DNA from: Kribbella sp. CA-293567
GTDB lineage: Bacteria > Actinomycetota > Actinomycetes > Propionibacteriales > Kribbellaceae
Direction: 5' to 3'
Assembly: GCF_027627575.1 (NCBI RefSeq)
Contig: NZ_CP114065.1
Span: 2,046,001-2,110,000, forward strand
Length of the DNA stretch: 64,000 nucleotides
In this document: positions 46,353 to 57,213 of the stretch, in pieces
How positions within the stretch are numbered: the first letter of the stretch is position 1
How the letters are laid out: every line of letters begins with the position of its first letter
Notes under the pieces: generated by a model
The model's input: only the letters and a program-made list of their open reading frames with translations
What the model was told of the DNA's origin: nothing
Database searches by the model: none
Translations under genes and position numbers: made by a program

Positions 46353-47588
46353 ATGGATGTACGCCGGACCACGGTGCGCGACATGCGCCGGTCCAACCGC
46401 TCGGTGCTGCTGACGAACATCTACCACTACGGCCCGCTCAGCCGCTTCGAACTGGGGCAGCAGACGTCGCTGAGCGCGGCGAGCGTGAGCAACCTGGTCG
46501 GTGAGCTGCTCGACGAGGGCGTGGTCGAGGAAGCCGGCTCGGTCGAGTCCGATGGTGGCCGGCCGCGCGTTCTGCTGCGGGTCGCCCCGACCTTCGGGTA
46601 CGTCGTCGGCGCCGAGGTCGGCGAGACCCGGGTGCGGGTCGAGCTTTTCGACCTGGCGATGAACGTGCTGGCCACCAAGGTCTACCCGATCGAGACGCCG
46701 AAGCCGCCGCCCGAGCTGGCCGTGAAGTACGTGCTGGCCGGCCTGTCCGAGGTGCTCCGGGACGCGCGGATCGAGCCGGACAAGGTGCTCGGTCTCGGCG
46801 TCGCGGTGGCCGGAGTGGTCGAAGGGCCGGTGAACGCCATCGTGCACGCTCAGACCCTGGGCTGGGACGCGGTGCCGTTCGGTGCGTTGCTCGCGGCCAG
46901 GACGGACATCCCGGTGCAGGTCGACAACGGTGCCAACGCGCTGGGGCAGGCCGAGATGTGGTTCGGGGCCGGGCGCGGCGCGACCGATGCGGTCGTCGCG
47001 CTGGTCGGATCCGGGGTCGGAGCCGCGCTTGTCACCGGCGGTTCCAGCTACCGCGGCGCCCGCAGCAGCGCGGGGGAGTGGGGTCACACGACGATCAGGT
47101 ACGGCGGTCGCCGGTGCCGCTGTGGCGCTGAGGGCTGCCTGGAGGCGTACGTCGGCGCCGAGGGTGTGCTCGAACGCTACCGCTTCTCCGGTGGCCAGGA
47201 GTTCCCGGTCGAGGCCGACGAGGAAGCGGCCTTCAACCAGTTGCTGGACCTGGCTCAGACCGACCTGCTCGCGGCCGAGATCATCAAGGACACCATCGGC
47301 TACCTCGGCGCGGGGTTCGCCGGCCTGGTCAATCTGTTCAATCCCGAGCGGATCGTGCTCGGTGGATGGTCCGGCCTGCTGCTGGGCGACCTCTATCTGC
47401 CGCAGTTGCGCGAAGCGGTCGGCCGGCACGCTCTCCGGCAGCCCTACGCCCAGGTCTCGATCGAGCTGTGCGAGCTCGGCCGCGACGCGGTGGCGATGGG
47501 CGCGGCCACGCTGCCGATCCTCCGGCTCCTCCTCGACGGGGGCGCCGTCGCGCCCCGGCCGCGGAAGTACATCTCCGGCGCCCGCTGA
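46353..47588 (+). CDS. ROK family transcriptional regulator
   Basis: 411 residues from ATG 46353, with GAGGGTGG upstream; the longer frame from 46221 starts with poor coding sequence. N-terminal winged helix (about 5-75: [43 protein letters not shown]). The ROK domain has [22 protein letters not shown], the EWGH motif (GEWGHTTI) and the zinc-binding [13 protein letters not shown]. The kinase-type DxGxT phosphate motif is degenerate (GAEVGETRV), so it is a sugar-sensing regulator rather than a kinase. Followed by a GH1 gene on the same strand, its likely target. Confidence 0.92.
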   Translation: MDVRRTTVRDMRRSNRSVLLTNIYHYGPLSRFELGQQTSLSAASVSNLVGELLDEGVVEEAGSVESDGGRPRVLLRVAPTFGYVVGAEVGETRVRVELFDLAMNVLATKVYPIETPKPPPELAVKYVLAGLSEVLRDARIEPDKVLGLGVAVAGVVEGPVNAIVHAQTLGWDAVPFGALLAARTDIPVQVDNGANALGQAEMWFGAGRGATDAVVALVGSGVGAALVTGGSSYRGARSSAGEWGHTTIRYGGRRCRCGAEGCLEAYVGAEGVLERYRFSGGQEFPVEADEEAAFNQLLDLAQTDLLAAEIIKDTIGYLGAGFAGLVNLFNPERIVLGGWSGLLLGDLYLPQLREAVGRHALRQPYAQVSIELCELGRDAVAMGAATLPILRLLLDGGAVAPRPRKYISGAR

Positions 47589-47718
47589 TCGCAGTACCGC
47601 GGAGCTGATCCTCGCCGCCTCACTTCCGGCGGTTCCGGAACGTGAACTTCTGTTCCGAGATTCAAGACTTCAACTATGCTTTGAAAAAACCCGCCTACTA
47701 ACCCCTTGGGGGTCACCG

Positions 47719-49062
<1,344 letters not shown>

Positions 49063-49079
49063 TCGCAGGGCACTGACGA

Positions 49080-49120
49080 AACTGGCCCCCTACCTCGACC
49101 GAGGCAGGGGGCCAGTTCTT
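49080..49120. terminator. Bidirectional terminator between GH1 and GH16 genes
   Basis: ACTGGCCCCCT and AGGGGGCCAGT (11 bp) enclose a 14-nt loop that can form a further CCTC/GAGG stem; TTCTTCT follows on the plus strand and A-rich sequence precedes it. Confidence 0.8.
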
Positions 49121-49135
49121 CTGGTGTGGTTGGAG

Positions 49136-50416
49136 CTACAAGGTCCACTTCTGAGCGGCTGAGCCGTTGCAGGTCCAGATCTGCAGGCGGTTGCCGTTGG
49201 CGGCGCTCCCCGAGGGGACGTCCAGGCACTTGTTGGACTGGGGGTTCACCAGGTCCTTGGCGCCGGTGTAGGTCCATTGCTGGGCCGGATTGCCGCTACA
49301 GGTGGCGATCTGCAGCTTGGTTCCCTCGGCGGTTCCGCCGCCGGCGATGTCCAGGCACTTGCCGAGGGCACGGATCGTACCGTCGCCCGGACGGTTCCAC
49401 TTCTGGGCAGCGGAGCCGTTGCAGTCGTAGAGCTGGACCGGCGTGCCGTCGGCCGAGCTGGCCCCGGCGACGTCCATGCACTTGTTCAGTGCCTTGACCT
49501 CGCCGCCGGTGCCGCCGCCACCACTGGTCAGCGAGTTGACCCGGACGTAGTCGACGACCATCGACTGCGGCATCACCGTGGTGCCGTCGGGATAGCCGGG
49601 CCAGTAACCGCCGACCGCGACGTTCATGATCATGAAGAACGGGTGGTCGAACACCCACGGGTCGCCACCGAGGTCGGCCGGGGTCTTGCGGGCGAACTGG
49701 ATGCCGTCGACGTACCAGGTGACGGCGTTGGGCTCCCAATCGACGGTGAAGGTGTGGAAGGCGTCGCTGAACACCTGACCGTTCGGCAGCGTGTACCGCG
49801 AGCTGATGCCTTCGGCCGCGGAGTAGCCGGGGCCGTGCAGGGTGCCGTAGGCGTTGGTCGGCTCCTTGCCGATGTGCTCCATGATGTCGATCTCGCCGTT
49901 GCCCGGCCAGCCGGCGTTGCCGGTGCCGAGCATCCAGAAGGCAGGCCAGATCCCTTGCGTGCGAGGCAGCTTGATCCGCGCCTCGTACCGGCCGTAGGTC
50001 TGGGTGAAGGTTTGCGCGGTGAGCAGCCGGGCCGAGGTGTACTCACAGGGGCCGTAGTGGCACTGGAAGCCGCCGCTCTCACGACGTGCCGTGATCACCA
50101 GGTTCCCGGCACCGTCCTTGGCGGCGTTGCGGGTGCTGTTCGTGTAGTACTGGCGTTCGTTGTTGCCCCAGCCGGAGCCACCGATGTCGTAGCGCCACTT
50201 GCTGGAGTCAGGGGCCTGACCGTTCGGGCCGTCGAAGTTGTCTTCCCAGATGACCGGTCCGACCGCTGCCGCGGCCGCTGGAGCAGCTGCTGCGCCGGCG
50301 GAGTCGGTGGCCGAGGTTCCCGCGGTCGCGGGGGACTGGAGCAGGGCGGTGCCGATCAGGGCAGCACCTGCGGCGAGCAGGGCTGCGGACCGGAACCGGG
50401 TACGCGAAGAACTCAT
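49136..50416 (-). CDS. Secreted GH16 beta-glucanase with ricin-type lectin domain
   Basis: 426 residues. Signal peptide 1-32 (Ala/Leu core, cleavage near ATA-G), then an Ala-rich linker. The GH16 domain (about 53-295) has catalytic E175-x-D177-x-x-E180 in GNGEIDIMEH, and the laminarinase-type ending MPQSMVVDYVRV. A Gly linker leads to a three-lobed ricin B module (about 305-426) with QKW, QQW and QKW, one per repeat. It should cut beta-1,3-glucan (laminarin, fungal wall) outside the cell. It is divergent from the GH30 gene, with a LacI-type operator between them. Confidence 0.95.
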   Translation of the reverse strand: MSSSRTRFRSAALLAAGAALIGTALLQSPATAGTSATDSAGAAAAPAAAAAVGPVIWEDNFDGPNGQAPDSSKWRYDIGGSGWGNNERQYYTNSTRNAAKDGAGNLVITARRESGGFQCHYGPCEYTSARLLTAQTFTQTYGRYEARIKLPRTQGIWPAFWMLGTGNAGWPGNGEIDIMEHIGKEPTNAYGTLHGPGYSAAEGISSRYTLPNGQVFSDAFHTFTVDWEPNAVTWYVDGIQFARKTPADLGGDPWVFDHPFFMIMNVAVGGYWPGYPDGTTVMPQSMVVDYVRVNSLTSGGGGTGGEVKALNKCMDVAGASSADGTPVQLYDCNGSAAQKWNRPGDGTIRALGKCLDIAGGGTAEGTKLQIATCSGNPAQQWTYTGAKDLVNPQSNKCLDVPSGSAANGNRLQIWTCNGSAAQKWTL

Positions 50417-50517
50417 GCGTGCCTCATTTCTCGCGCGGCCGGAAGGGGGTCGTCCGGCCGTCGGGGGCGGGGGGCGGACTGCTGCGAGACAGGGAATCGC
50501 TGGGTGGCAGCCTGCTG

Positions 50518-50531
50518 TGAGAACGCTCTCA
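50518..50531. promoter_or_regulatory. LacI-type operator between GH16 and GH30 genes
   Basis: TGAGAACGCTCTCA, 102 bp before the GH16 start and 175 bp before the GH30 start. It is followed by an AT-rich promoter-like patch (CACACATAAATATAAGG, 50541-50557) in this 289-bp divergent region. It matches the box of the transporter operon. Confidence 0.7.
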
Positions 50532-50705
50532 GGTCAAGACCACACATAAATATAAGGTGTGAAAAAAGTGTCGTCGTGACGTTGACAGCGCCACTCACCG
50601 ATGGTTATCTCATGCTGACCACCAGTTGTGCGGCGCGGGCAGACGCCGGTACCTCGGGGTCCCCCACCCCTGAGAAACCCCCTTGAGCAAAAGGGAGATC
50701 CGCCC

Positions 50706-52610
50706 ATGTCCCCGAAATGGACCCACCGCCGTGGCCTGCCGTTCCGTCGCCGCCGCGCCCTGCCGGTGGTAGCCGGTCTCGCGGCACTGTCGGTGATCGC
50801 GACCGGACTCAGCATCGGCAACCCCGAGCCCGCGTACGCCGCCGGCGAGCAGGTCAACGTCTGGCTGACCAGTACGAACGACGCGGCCGGCCGCAACGTC
50901 ACCCGCGGTCTGCAGCAGCAGGCGCCGGTCAACTTCGGCCCTGCCGGCGGTTCGGCCAACCAGACCATCACGGTCAACGAGAACACGACGTACCAGTCCT
51001 TCGAGGGTGGGGGCGCGTCCTTCACCGACAGCGCCGCCTGGTTGCTGAACAGCAGCAACACGATCACCGCCGCGACCCGCAACCAGGTGATGAAGGACCT
51101 GTTCGACCCGGTCAACGGGATCGGCCTGGCCTTCACCCGCAACCCGATGGGCGCCTCCGACCTGGCCCGGTTCAACTACTCCTACGACGACACCTGCTGC
51201 GACCTGAACAACTTCAGCATCGCCCACGACCTGACGGACGTGGTCCCGCTGACCAAGCAGGCCAAGCAGCTGAACCCCGCGCTGAAGGTCAAGGGCGCGC
51301 CGTGGAGCGCGCCGGCCTGGATGAAGGACAACAACAAGTTCACCAACCGCGGCTGGCTGAAGGCCGAGTACTACCCGATGTACGCGCAGTACTTCGTGAA
51401 GTACGTCCAGCAGAACGAGGCCCAGGGCAACCACATCGACTACGTCTCGGTGCAGAACGAGCCGACCTGCTGCGGCACCGACGACACCGGCTACGCGTCG
51501 ATGAACTGGAACGGCGCCGGCCTGCTGAACTTCACCAAGAACCACCTGTTCCCGGCGTTCCGGGCGGCCGGGATCACCACCAAGGTGATGGTGCTGGACT
51601 ACAACTGGGGCAACTACAACGACCTCGGCTCGGTGCCGCTGGCCGACGCCGGCCTGCGCAACGACCCGCTGTTCGGCGGCATTGCCTGGCACGGCTACGG
51701 CGGTGACGTGAACCTGCAGAGCACGGTGCACAATCAGTACCCGGCCGTGAACCACTACATGACCGAGCACTCGGGCGGCACCTGGATCCCGAACCAGCAG
51801 GTCGAGGACATGAACAACCTGATCGACTACACCCGGAACTGGAGCAAGTCCTGGGTCAAGTGGAGCCTCGGCCAGGACCAGAACATGCTGCCGTTCGTCG
51901 GCGCCGGCTGCAACGTCTGCACCGGGCTGATCACCATCCAGCGGGGCGGGTCGCGGGCCGGTCAGGTGGACAAGACGGTCGAGTACTACACGATGGGTCA
52001 CCTGACCAAGTTCGTGAAGCCGGGCGCGCTGCGGATCGACTCCTCGGCGAACAACTCGGTCAAGAACGTCGCCTGGAAGAACCCCGACGGCTCGAAGTCG
52101 CTGATCGCCTTCAACACCACCGGCGGCAACCAGTCGGTCCGGGTCAACTGGGGCAGCCAGTCGTTCACCTACACGCTGCCCACCAAGACCTCGGCCACCT
52201 TCACCTGGAACGGCAGCCAGGGTGGCGGCGGTGGCACCACCGGTCAGATCACCGGCCTGGCGGGCAAGTGCGTCGACGTCGCCGGCGCCAACAGCGCGGA
52301 CGGTACCGCGGTGAACCTGTACGACTGCAACGGCAGCAACGCGCAGCAGTGGAGCCGCCCTGGTGACGGCACCCTCCGTGCGCTCGGCAAGTGCCTCGAC
52401 GTCTCCGGTGGATCGACCGCCGACGGCGCGCAGACACAGCTGTGGACGTGCAACGGCAGCGGGGCCCAGCAATGGACCTACGCGAACAACGACCTGGTGA
52501 ATCCGCAGGCGAACAAGTGCCTCGACGTCACCGGCAACACCTCGGCGAACGGCACCCGGCTGCAGATCTGGTCCTGCGGCGGCACTGCCAACCAGAAGTG
52601 GACGCTCTGA
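50706..52610 (+). CDS. Secreted GH30 glucanase with ricin-type lectin domain
   Basis: 634 residues from ATG 50706 (AAAGGGAGAT upstream). Basic N-terminus (HRRGLPFRRRRAL) and signal peptide cleaved near AYA-A (about 45). The GH30 domain (about 50-510) has acid/base E252 in VQNEP and nucleophile E354 in MTEHSGG, plus GGGASFTDSAAW and KGAPWSAPAWMKDN. A Gly linker precedes a three-lobed ricin B module (about 520-634). GH30 includes endo-beta-1,6-glucanases and glucosylceramidases; next to GH16 and a beta-glucan importer, beta-1,6-glucanase is likely. Two unusual CC pairs (DDTCCDL, PTCCGT) may form disulphides. Confidence 0.93.
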   Translation: MSPKWTHRRGLPFRRRRALPVVAGLAALSVIATGLSIGNPEPAYAAGEQVNVWLTSTNDAAGRNVTRGLQQQAPVNFGPAGGSANQTITVNENTTYQSFEGGGASFTDSAAWLLNSSNTITAATRNQVMKDLFDPVNGIGLAFTRNPMGASDLARFNYSYDDTCCDLNNFSIAHDLTDVVPLTKQAKQLNPALKVKGAPWSAPAWMKDNNKFTNRGWLKAEYYPMYAQYFVKYVQQNEAQGNHIDYVSVQNEPTCCGTDDTGYASMNWNGAGLLNFTKNHLFPAFRAAGITTKVMVLDYNWGNYNDLGSVPLADAGLRNDPLFGGIAWHGYGGDVNLQSTVHNQYPAVNHYMTEHSGGTWIPNQQVEDMNNLIDYTRNWSKSWVKWSLGQDQNMLPFVGAGCNVCTGLITIQRGGSRAGQVDKTVEYYTMGHLTKFVKPGALRIDSSANNSVKNVAWKNPDGSKSLIAFNTTGGNQSVRVNWGSQSFTYTLPTKTSATFTWNGSQGGGGGTTGQITGLAGKCVDVAGANSADGTAVNLYDCNGSNAQQWSRPGDGTLRALGKCLDVSGGSTADGAQTQLWTCNGSGAQQWTYANNDLVNPQANKCLDVTGNTSANGTRLQIWSCGGTANQKWTL

Positions 52611-52664
52611 CCCACCCACTGACGCCCTGACTCACCACTGACGCACTGACCACCCACTGACCGG
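52607..52664. repeat. Three-copy imperfect minisatellite after GH30
   Basis: Units of about 19-20 bp: CTGACCCACCCACTGACGCC, CTGACTCACCACTGACGCA and CTGACCACCCACTGACCGG. It begins within the GH30 stop region and contributes no ORF. The rest of the gap up to 52791 shows only a MerR-type promoter candidate (TTGACT 52754-52759). Confidence 0.7.
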
Positions 52665-52791
52665 GTGTCCGCACGGGGACACCTGCAGTCGACCGCCGCC
52701 GCGCCCCCGGTGGCGGTCGAACTGCGTCCGGGCGGCGCGTCGCAGTACCGGCCTTGACTCTCCGGTGGGCGGAGGGTGGAGGGTTGCACCC

Positions 52792-53613
52792 ATGACGGCG
52801 TCAGTCACCATCGGTGAGTTCTCCAGACTCACGCATCTGAGCGTGAAGACCTTGCACCACTACCACGAGATCGGGCTGCTGGCCCCGGCGCGGATCGACG
52901 CGTCCTCGGGGTACCGGCGCTACGAGACCACGCAGGTCGCGGTCGCGCAGCTGATCCGGCGGCTCCGGGATCTGCAGATGCCGCTCGCCCAGGTGCGGGC
53001 GGTGGTCGAGGCGCCGGACATCCGGACCCGGGACGAGACGCTGCGGCTCCACCTGGACCAGATGGAGCGCGAACTGACGCGCACCCGTCAGGTGGTCGCG
53101 TCACTGCGCTCGATGCTCACCCTGCCGGACTGCGACTTCGCGGTCGAGTACCGGTTCGTGCCGGCCTTCCGCGCGTACGCCGTCACCGGTCGCGTCGACC
53201 GCAACCTCATCGACGCCTGGTGCGGAACGACGTTCGGCCTGCTCGGCGAGATCGCCGGCCGGCACCGCATCTCGGCCACCCCGGGCGCGACGTACGGGGA
53301 CGAGTTCTTCACCGAGGACATCGGTGAGGTGGTCGGGTTCCTGCCGGTCGCGCCGGACCAGCCGGCCATCGACGGGGTCGAGCTGGTCGATCTGCCCGCG
53401 AGCTACTTCGCGATCACCCGGCACGAGGGGTCGTTCACCGACTTCGACCGCACCTACGGAGCGCTCGGCAGCCACGTCGCGGAGTACTGCGAGGTGGCGC
53501 CCGGGCCGATCCGTGAGCTGTACCTGGTCGGCCCCGGCGACGGGGTCGACGAGACCGAGTTCCGTACCGAGATCTGCTGGCCGATCCAGCGGATCCCCGT
53601 TCCGAAAGGCTGA
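52792..53613 (+). CDS. MerR regulator with GyrI-like effector domain
   Basis: 273 residues from ATG 52792. MerR winged helix at about 3-75 (VTIGEFSRLTHLSVKTLHHYHEIGLLAPARIDASSGYRRYETTQVAVAQLIRRLRDLQMPL), a coiled coil (about 80-115), and a GyrI/BmrR-like drug-binding domain (about 125-273; FRAYAVTGRV, GFLPV, LPASYFAITRHEGSF, RELYLVGPG-x-G, EICWPIQ). BmrR-type proteins activate drug-resistance genes when they bind cationic compounds. It is cotranscribed with the VOC gene 3 bp downstream. Confidence 0.9.
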   Translation: MTASVTIGEFSRLTHLSVKTLHHYHEIGLLAPARIDASSGYRRYETTQVAVAQLIRRLRDLQMPLAQVRAVVEAPDIRTRDETLRLHLDQMERELTRTRQVVASLRSMLTLPDCDFAVEYRFVPAFRAYAVTGRVDRNLIDAWCGTTFGLLGEIAGRHRISATPGATYGDEFFTEDIGEVVGFLPVAPDQPAIDGVELVDLPASYFAITRHEGSFTDFDRTYGALGSHVAEYCEVAPGPIRELYLVGPGDGVDETEFRTEICWPIQRIPVPKG

Positions 53614-53616
53614 ACC

Positions 53617-53967
53617 ATGTCCATCATCTTCGAGCAGGTCGTCTTCGACTGCACCGACGCGGCCGAGCTGGCAGCCTTCTGGGCCGGCGTACTGAACACC
53701 ACGGTCGATGCTGACGGCAACGAATTCTTCGCGACCGTGAACAAGGGTGGCGAGGGGCTCGCGCTGATGTTCCTCCAGGTGCCCGAGCCGAAGTCGGGGA
53801 AGAACCGGTTGCACCTCGACTTCGGTACCGCCGACTGGGCCGCCGAGGTCGACCGGATCGTCGGGCTCGGCGCCAAGCGGGTCGGCGAGCACAACGAGTA
53901 CGGCACGCACTGGATCACGCTGGCCGACCCGGACGGAAACGTTTTCGACCTGGCCGAGCTGCACTGA
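53617..53967 (+). CDS. VOC superfamily protein (glyoxalase-like)
   Basis: 116 residues: FEQVVFDCTDAAELAAFWAGVLNT, then VNKGGEGLALMFLQVPEPKSGKNRLHLDF, EVDRIVGLGAKRV and HWITLADPDGNVFDLAE. This is the Glyoxalase_6-type pattern widespread in actinobacteria. The metal-ligand positions are only partly kept. It starts 3 bp after the MerR stop, so it is probably part of the same drug response. Substrate unknown. Confidence 0.88.
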   Translation: MSIIFEQVVFDCTDAAELAAFWAGVLNTTVDADGNEFFATVNKGGEGLALMFLQVPEPKSGKNRLHLDFGTADWAAEVDRIVGLGAKRVGEHNEYGTHWITLADPDGNVFDLAELH

Positions 53968-54006
53968 CCTCGTGGCCTGACCCCTCGGGCCGCCTCGGAC
54001 TCGATT

Positions 54007-54073
54007 TGGGAACGCTCCCACTGAGCTCTTGACAGGCCCCCGACCGGCCCCGATGCTCTTGGGAGCGCTCCCA
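54007..54073 (+). promoter_or_regulatory. ceb promoter flanked by two CebR boxes
   Basis: TGGGAACGCTCCCA (54007-54020) and the perfect TGGGAGCGCTCCCA (54060-54073), the known Streptomyces CebR target sequence, lie 53 bp apart (about five helical turns). Between them are TTGACA (54029-54034) and GATGCT (54052-54057) with 17-bp spacing. Two bound repressors would enclose the promoter. Confidence 0.85.
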
Positions 54074-54110
54074 GATGGGGCGCTCAAGAGCAGCGAGGAG
54101 GGGTCAGGCG

Positions 54111-55415
54111 ATGAGCCAGACGAAGCGGTTCCTGGTGGTCACGGTGGCTGCCGTGACGGCCATGGGGATGGTCGGGGCATGCAGCAAGAACACGGACGCC
54201 AAGCCGGTCGCGGACGGACAGACCGGCCAGGTCAACCTGGTGGTCGACACGTTCGGCGACTTCGGCTACAAGGCGCTGGTCGAGCAGTACCAGCAGAGTC
54301 ACCCGAACGTGAAAGTCGAGCTGCGCAGTGTGCAGAAGCTCGACGACTACAAGCCGAAGCTGACCCAGTACCTGGCCGCCGGCACCGGTGCGGGGGACGT
54401 GGTCGCGCTCGAGGAGGGCATCCTCAACGAGTTCAAGACCCAGCCGCAGAACTTCGTCAACCTGCTCGACCACGGCGCGGCCGACCAGCAGGGCAACTTC
54501 CTGCCGTGGAAGTGGGAGCTCGGCAAGGCCGGTGCCGACGGGCCGCTGATCGGGCTCGGCACCGACGTGGGCGGTCTGGCCGTCTGCTACCGCAAGGACC
54601 TGTTCGCCAAGGCGAAGCTGCCGACCGACCGCGACGCGGTGTCGAAGCTGTGGCCGACCTGGGACGAGTTCATCGTCACCGGCAAGAAGTTCACCGCCGC
54701 GAACACCGGCGCCAAGGGGTTCGTCGACTCGGTCACCACCAGCTTCAGCGCGATGCTGTCGCAGGCCGGTGAGACCAACTTCTACGACCGTGACAACAAG
54801 CTGATCGCCGAGTCCAACCCGGCCGTCCGGCAGGCCTGGGACACCTCGATGAAGATGGTGTCGGAAGGCGTCAGCGCCAAGATCGCGACCTGGTCGAAGG
54901 ACTGGGAGGCCGGCTTCAAGAACGGCAGCTTCGCGACCACGATGTGCCCGTCGTGGATGCTCGGGATCATCAAGACCAACTCCGGCGCGGCCAACGCCGG
55001 CAAGTGGGACGTTGCCGCGGTGCCTGGTGGCGGTGGCAACTGGGGCGGTTCCTGGCTCGCCGTACCGACGCAGAGCAAGCACCCGAAGGAGGCCTACGAG
55101 CTGGCCAAGTTCCTGACCGGCCCGGACGGTCAGGTGGGCGCGTTCAAGGAGGCCGGCCCGCTGCCGTCGTCGCCGAAGGCGCTCGACGACCCGGCGTTCC
55201 TGGCGCTGACCAACGACTACTTCTCCCAGGCCCCGGTCGGCCAGATCTTCGGTGCCGGTGCCAAGACGCTGAAGCCGGTCGTCCTCGGGCCGAAGCACCA
55301 GGCGATCAAGGAACGCGCCTTCGAACCGGCCATGCAGGCCGTCGAGCAGGGCAAGCTCACCTCCGACAAGGCTTGGCAGCAGGCGCTGAAGAGCGCTGCC
55401 AAAGAGGCGAAGTGA
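54111..55415 (+). CDS. cebE: Cellobiose/cellotriose-binding lipoprotein
   Basis: 434 residues from ATG 54111 (GAGGAGGGG 7 nt upstream). Signal with lipobox VGAC, lipid Cys24. Family 1 sugar-binding protein: LVVDTFGDFGYKALVEQYQQSHPNVKVELR, YLAAGTGAGDVVALEEG, CPSWMLGII. It delivers oligosaccharide to CebF/CebG. The assignment to cellobiose rests on synteny (cebEFG-bglC) and the CebR boxes. The usual cytoplasmic ATPase MsiK is encoded elsewhere, as in Streptomyces. Confidence 0.88.
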   Translation: MSQTKRFLVVTVAAVTAMGMVGACSKNTDAKPVADGQTGQVNLVVDTFGDFGYKALVEQYQQSHPNVKVELRSVQKLDDYKPKLTQYLAAGTGAGDVVALEEGILNEFKTQPQNFVNLLDHGAADQQGNFLPWKWELGKAGADGPLIGLGTDVGGLAVCYRKDLFAKAKLPTDRDAVSKLWPTWDEFIVTGKKFTAANTGAKGFVDSVTTSFSAMLSQAGETNFYDRDNKLIAESNPAVRQAWDTSMKMVSEGVSAKIATWSKDWEAGFKNGSFATTMCPSWMLGIIKTNSGAANAGKWDVAAVPGGGGNWGGSWLAVPTQSKHPKEAYELAKFLTGPDGQVGAFKEAGPLPSSPKALDDPAFLALTNDYFSQAPVGQIFGAGAKTLKPVVLGPKHQAIKERAFEPAMQAVEQGKLTSDKAWQQALKSAAKEAK

Positions 55416-56365
55416 CCTCTTCCAGCGTCATCCGGTCGTCGGCGGCAGCGCGTGCCGCCGGCGACCGGGTTCCCTGGCGCTCCCGGCTGACCCGCGCGGA
55501 CGTGAAGTTCGCGCCGTACTTCTTCATCGCGCCGTTCTTCGTCCTGTTCGCGATCTTCGGGGCGTTCCCGCTGGTCTACACCGGCTGGGTGTCGCTGCAC
55601 GACTGGCACCTGATCGGTGAGCACACGTTCGTCGGCTTCGCCAACTACACCGCGCTGTTCGCCGATCCGGACTTCTGGAACGCGCTGAAGAACACCGTCG
55701 GCATCTTTCTGCTCGCGACCGTGCCGCAGTTGCTGATGGCGCTGGCCGTGGCCAACCTGCTGAACCGCAAGATCCGCGCCCGGACGTTCTTCCGGATGGG
55801 CGTGCTGATCCCCAACGTCACCTCGGTGGCGGCGGTCGGCATCGTCTTCGGGCAGCTCTTCGCCCGCGACGTCGGCCTGGTCAACTACCTGATCACCACG
55901 TTCGGGCTGGACGCGGTCGACTGGCAGGCCAACACCTGGTCCAGCTGGATCGCGATCGCCGTGATGGTCGACTGGCGCTGGACCGGCTACAACACGCTGA
56001 TCCTGCTCGGTGCCATGCAGGCGATCCCGAAGGACCTGTACGAGTCCGCGTCCCTGGACGGTGCGGCGCCGTGGCAGCAGTTCTGGCGGATCACCGTGCC
56101 GCTGCTGCGCCCGACGCTGGTGTTCACCGTGATCATCTCCACGATCGGAGGACTGCAGTTGTTCACCGAGCCGGTGATCTTCGGCAACGGCAAGATGCTC
56201 GGCGGTACCCTCGGGCAGTTCCAGACCGTCACGATGTACATGTACGAGACGGCGTTCCAGCGCTTCCAGTACGGCTACGGTGCCGCGATCGCGTGGTCGC
56301 TGTTCGGCCTGATCGTGGTGTTCTCGCTGGTCAACCTGCTGCTGATCCGGCGGGCCGCGAGGTGA
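55412..56365 (+). CDS. cebF: Cellobiose ABC permease
   Basis: 317 residues from GTG 55412, overlapping the cebE stop in GTGA. MalF-type permease with six spans: first FAPYFFIAPFFVLFAIFGAFPLVYTGWVSL; EAA loop YESASLDGAAPWQQFWRITVPLLRP. The N-terminal cytoplasmic segment is Arg/Ala-rich. Second gene of the ceb operon. Confidence 0.9.
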   Translation: MTSSSVIRSSAAARAAGDRVPWRSRLTRADVKFAPYFFIAPFFVLFAIFGAFPLVYTGWVSLHDWHLIGEHTFVGFANYTALFADPDFWNALKNTVGIFLLATVPQLLMALAVANLLNRKIRARTFFRMGVLIPNVTSVAAVGIVFGQLFARDVGLVNYLITTFGLDAVDWQANTWSSWIAIAVMVDWRWTGYNTLILLGAMQAIPKDLYESASLDGAAPWQQFWRITVPLLRPTLVFTVIISTIGGLQLFTEPVIFGNGKMLGGTLGQFQTVTMYMYETAFQRFQYGYGAAIAWSLFGLIVVFSLVNLLLIRRAAR

Positions 56366-56370
56366 GCGCG

Positions 56371-57213
56371 ATGAAGGCCGCCTCGGTCCGGCTGTGGCGC
56401 ACCAGCCCGTTGACGTACCTGGCGCTGGTGGTCGGCTGCCTGACGTCGCTGTTCCCGATCTACTGGATGTTCGTCGTGGCCACCCGGTCCAACGACGTGA
56501 TCAACGACGTCCCGCCGCCGTTGCTGCCGGGTGGTGAGTTCGGTGCGAACGTCGGCCGGGTCTTCGCCAACGAGCATGCGGCGTTCGCCTACGGACTGGT
56601 GAACTCGCTGGTGGTCTCCAGCGTGGTGACCCTGTCGGTGGTGTTCTTCTCCACGCTGGCCGGCTTCGCCTTCGCCAAGCTGCGGTTCCGCGGCCGCAAC
56701 GGGCTGCTGCTGGTGATCGTCGGCACCATGATGGTGCCGGTCCAGCTGGGGCTGATCCCGCTCTACATGCTGATGGTCAAGATCGGCTGGAACGGCACCC
56801 TGCAGGCGGTGATCGTGCCCTTCCTGGTGAGCGGGTTCGGCGTCTTCATGATGCGCCAGTACGCCGCCGAGGCGATCTCCGACGAGCTCGTCGAGGCTGC
56901 CCGGGTGGACGGCTGCTCGACCTTCCGGATCTACTGGAACGTCGTCCTGCCGGTACTGCGCCCCGCCGCGGCCGTGCTCGGGCTGCTGACCTTCATGCAG
57001 ACCTGGAACGAGTTCATCTGGCCGTACGCCGTACTCGACGCCAACACCCCGACCGTCCAGCTGTCGCTCAGCCTGCTGGCGACGGCGTACTACACCGACT
57101 ACGCGCAGGTCTTCGCGGCGACGGCCCTGGCCACGCTGCCCCTGCTGGCGGTGTTCATCCTGTTCGGCCGCCAGATCATCGGCGGCATCATGGAAGGTGC
57201 GATCAAGTCGTGA
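56371..57213 (+). CDS. cebG: Cellobiose ABC permease
   Basis: 280 residues from ATG 56371, preceded by GAGGTGAG; a GTG at 56362 overlapping the cebF stop is the alternative (three residues longer). MalG-type: first span [25 protein letters not shown] loop [26 protein letters not shown]; six spans, ending [15 protein letters not shown] as in the family. Third gene of the ceb operon. Confidence 0.9.
   Translation: MKAASVRLWRTSPLTYLALVVGCLTSLFPIYWMFVVATRSNDVINDVPPPLLPGGEFGANVGRVFANEHAAFAYGLVNSLVVSSVVTLSVVFFSTLAGFAFAKLRFRGRNGLLLVIVGTMMVPVQLGLIPLYMLMVKIGWNGTLQAVIVPFLVSGFGVFMMRQYAAEAISDELVEAARVDGCSTFRIYWNVVLPVLRPAAAVLGLLTFMQTWNEFIWPYAVLDANTPTVQLSLSLLATAYYTDYAQVFAATALATLPLLAVFILFGRQIIGGIMEGAIKS

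Noticed and set aside
50610..52619. Minus-strand ORF of 669 codons opposite GH30
   Set aside because: Antisense shadow of a gene with clear catalytic motifs and signal peptide; composition is low-complexity Val/Gly/Arg.
52754..52784. MerR-type promoter of the GyrI-domain regulator
   Set aside because: TTGACT is present and the spacer is G-rich with a weak dyad, but no credible -10 could be placed.
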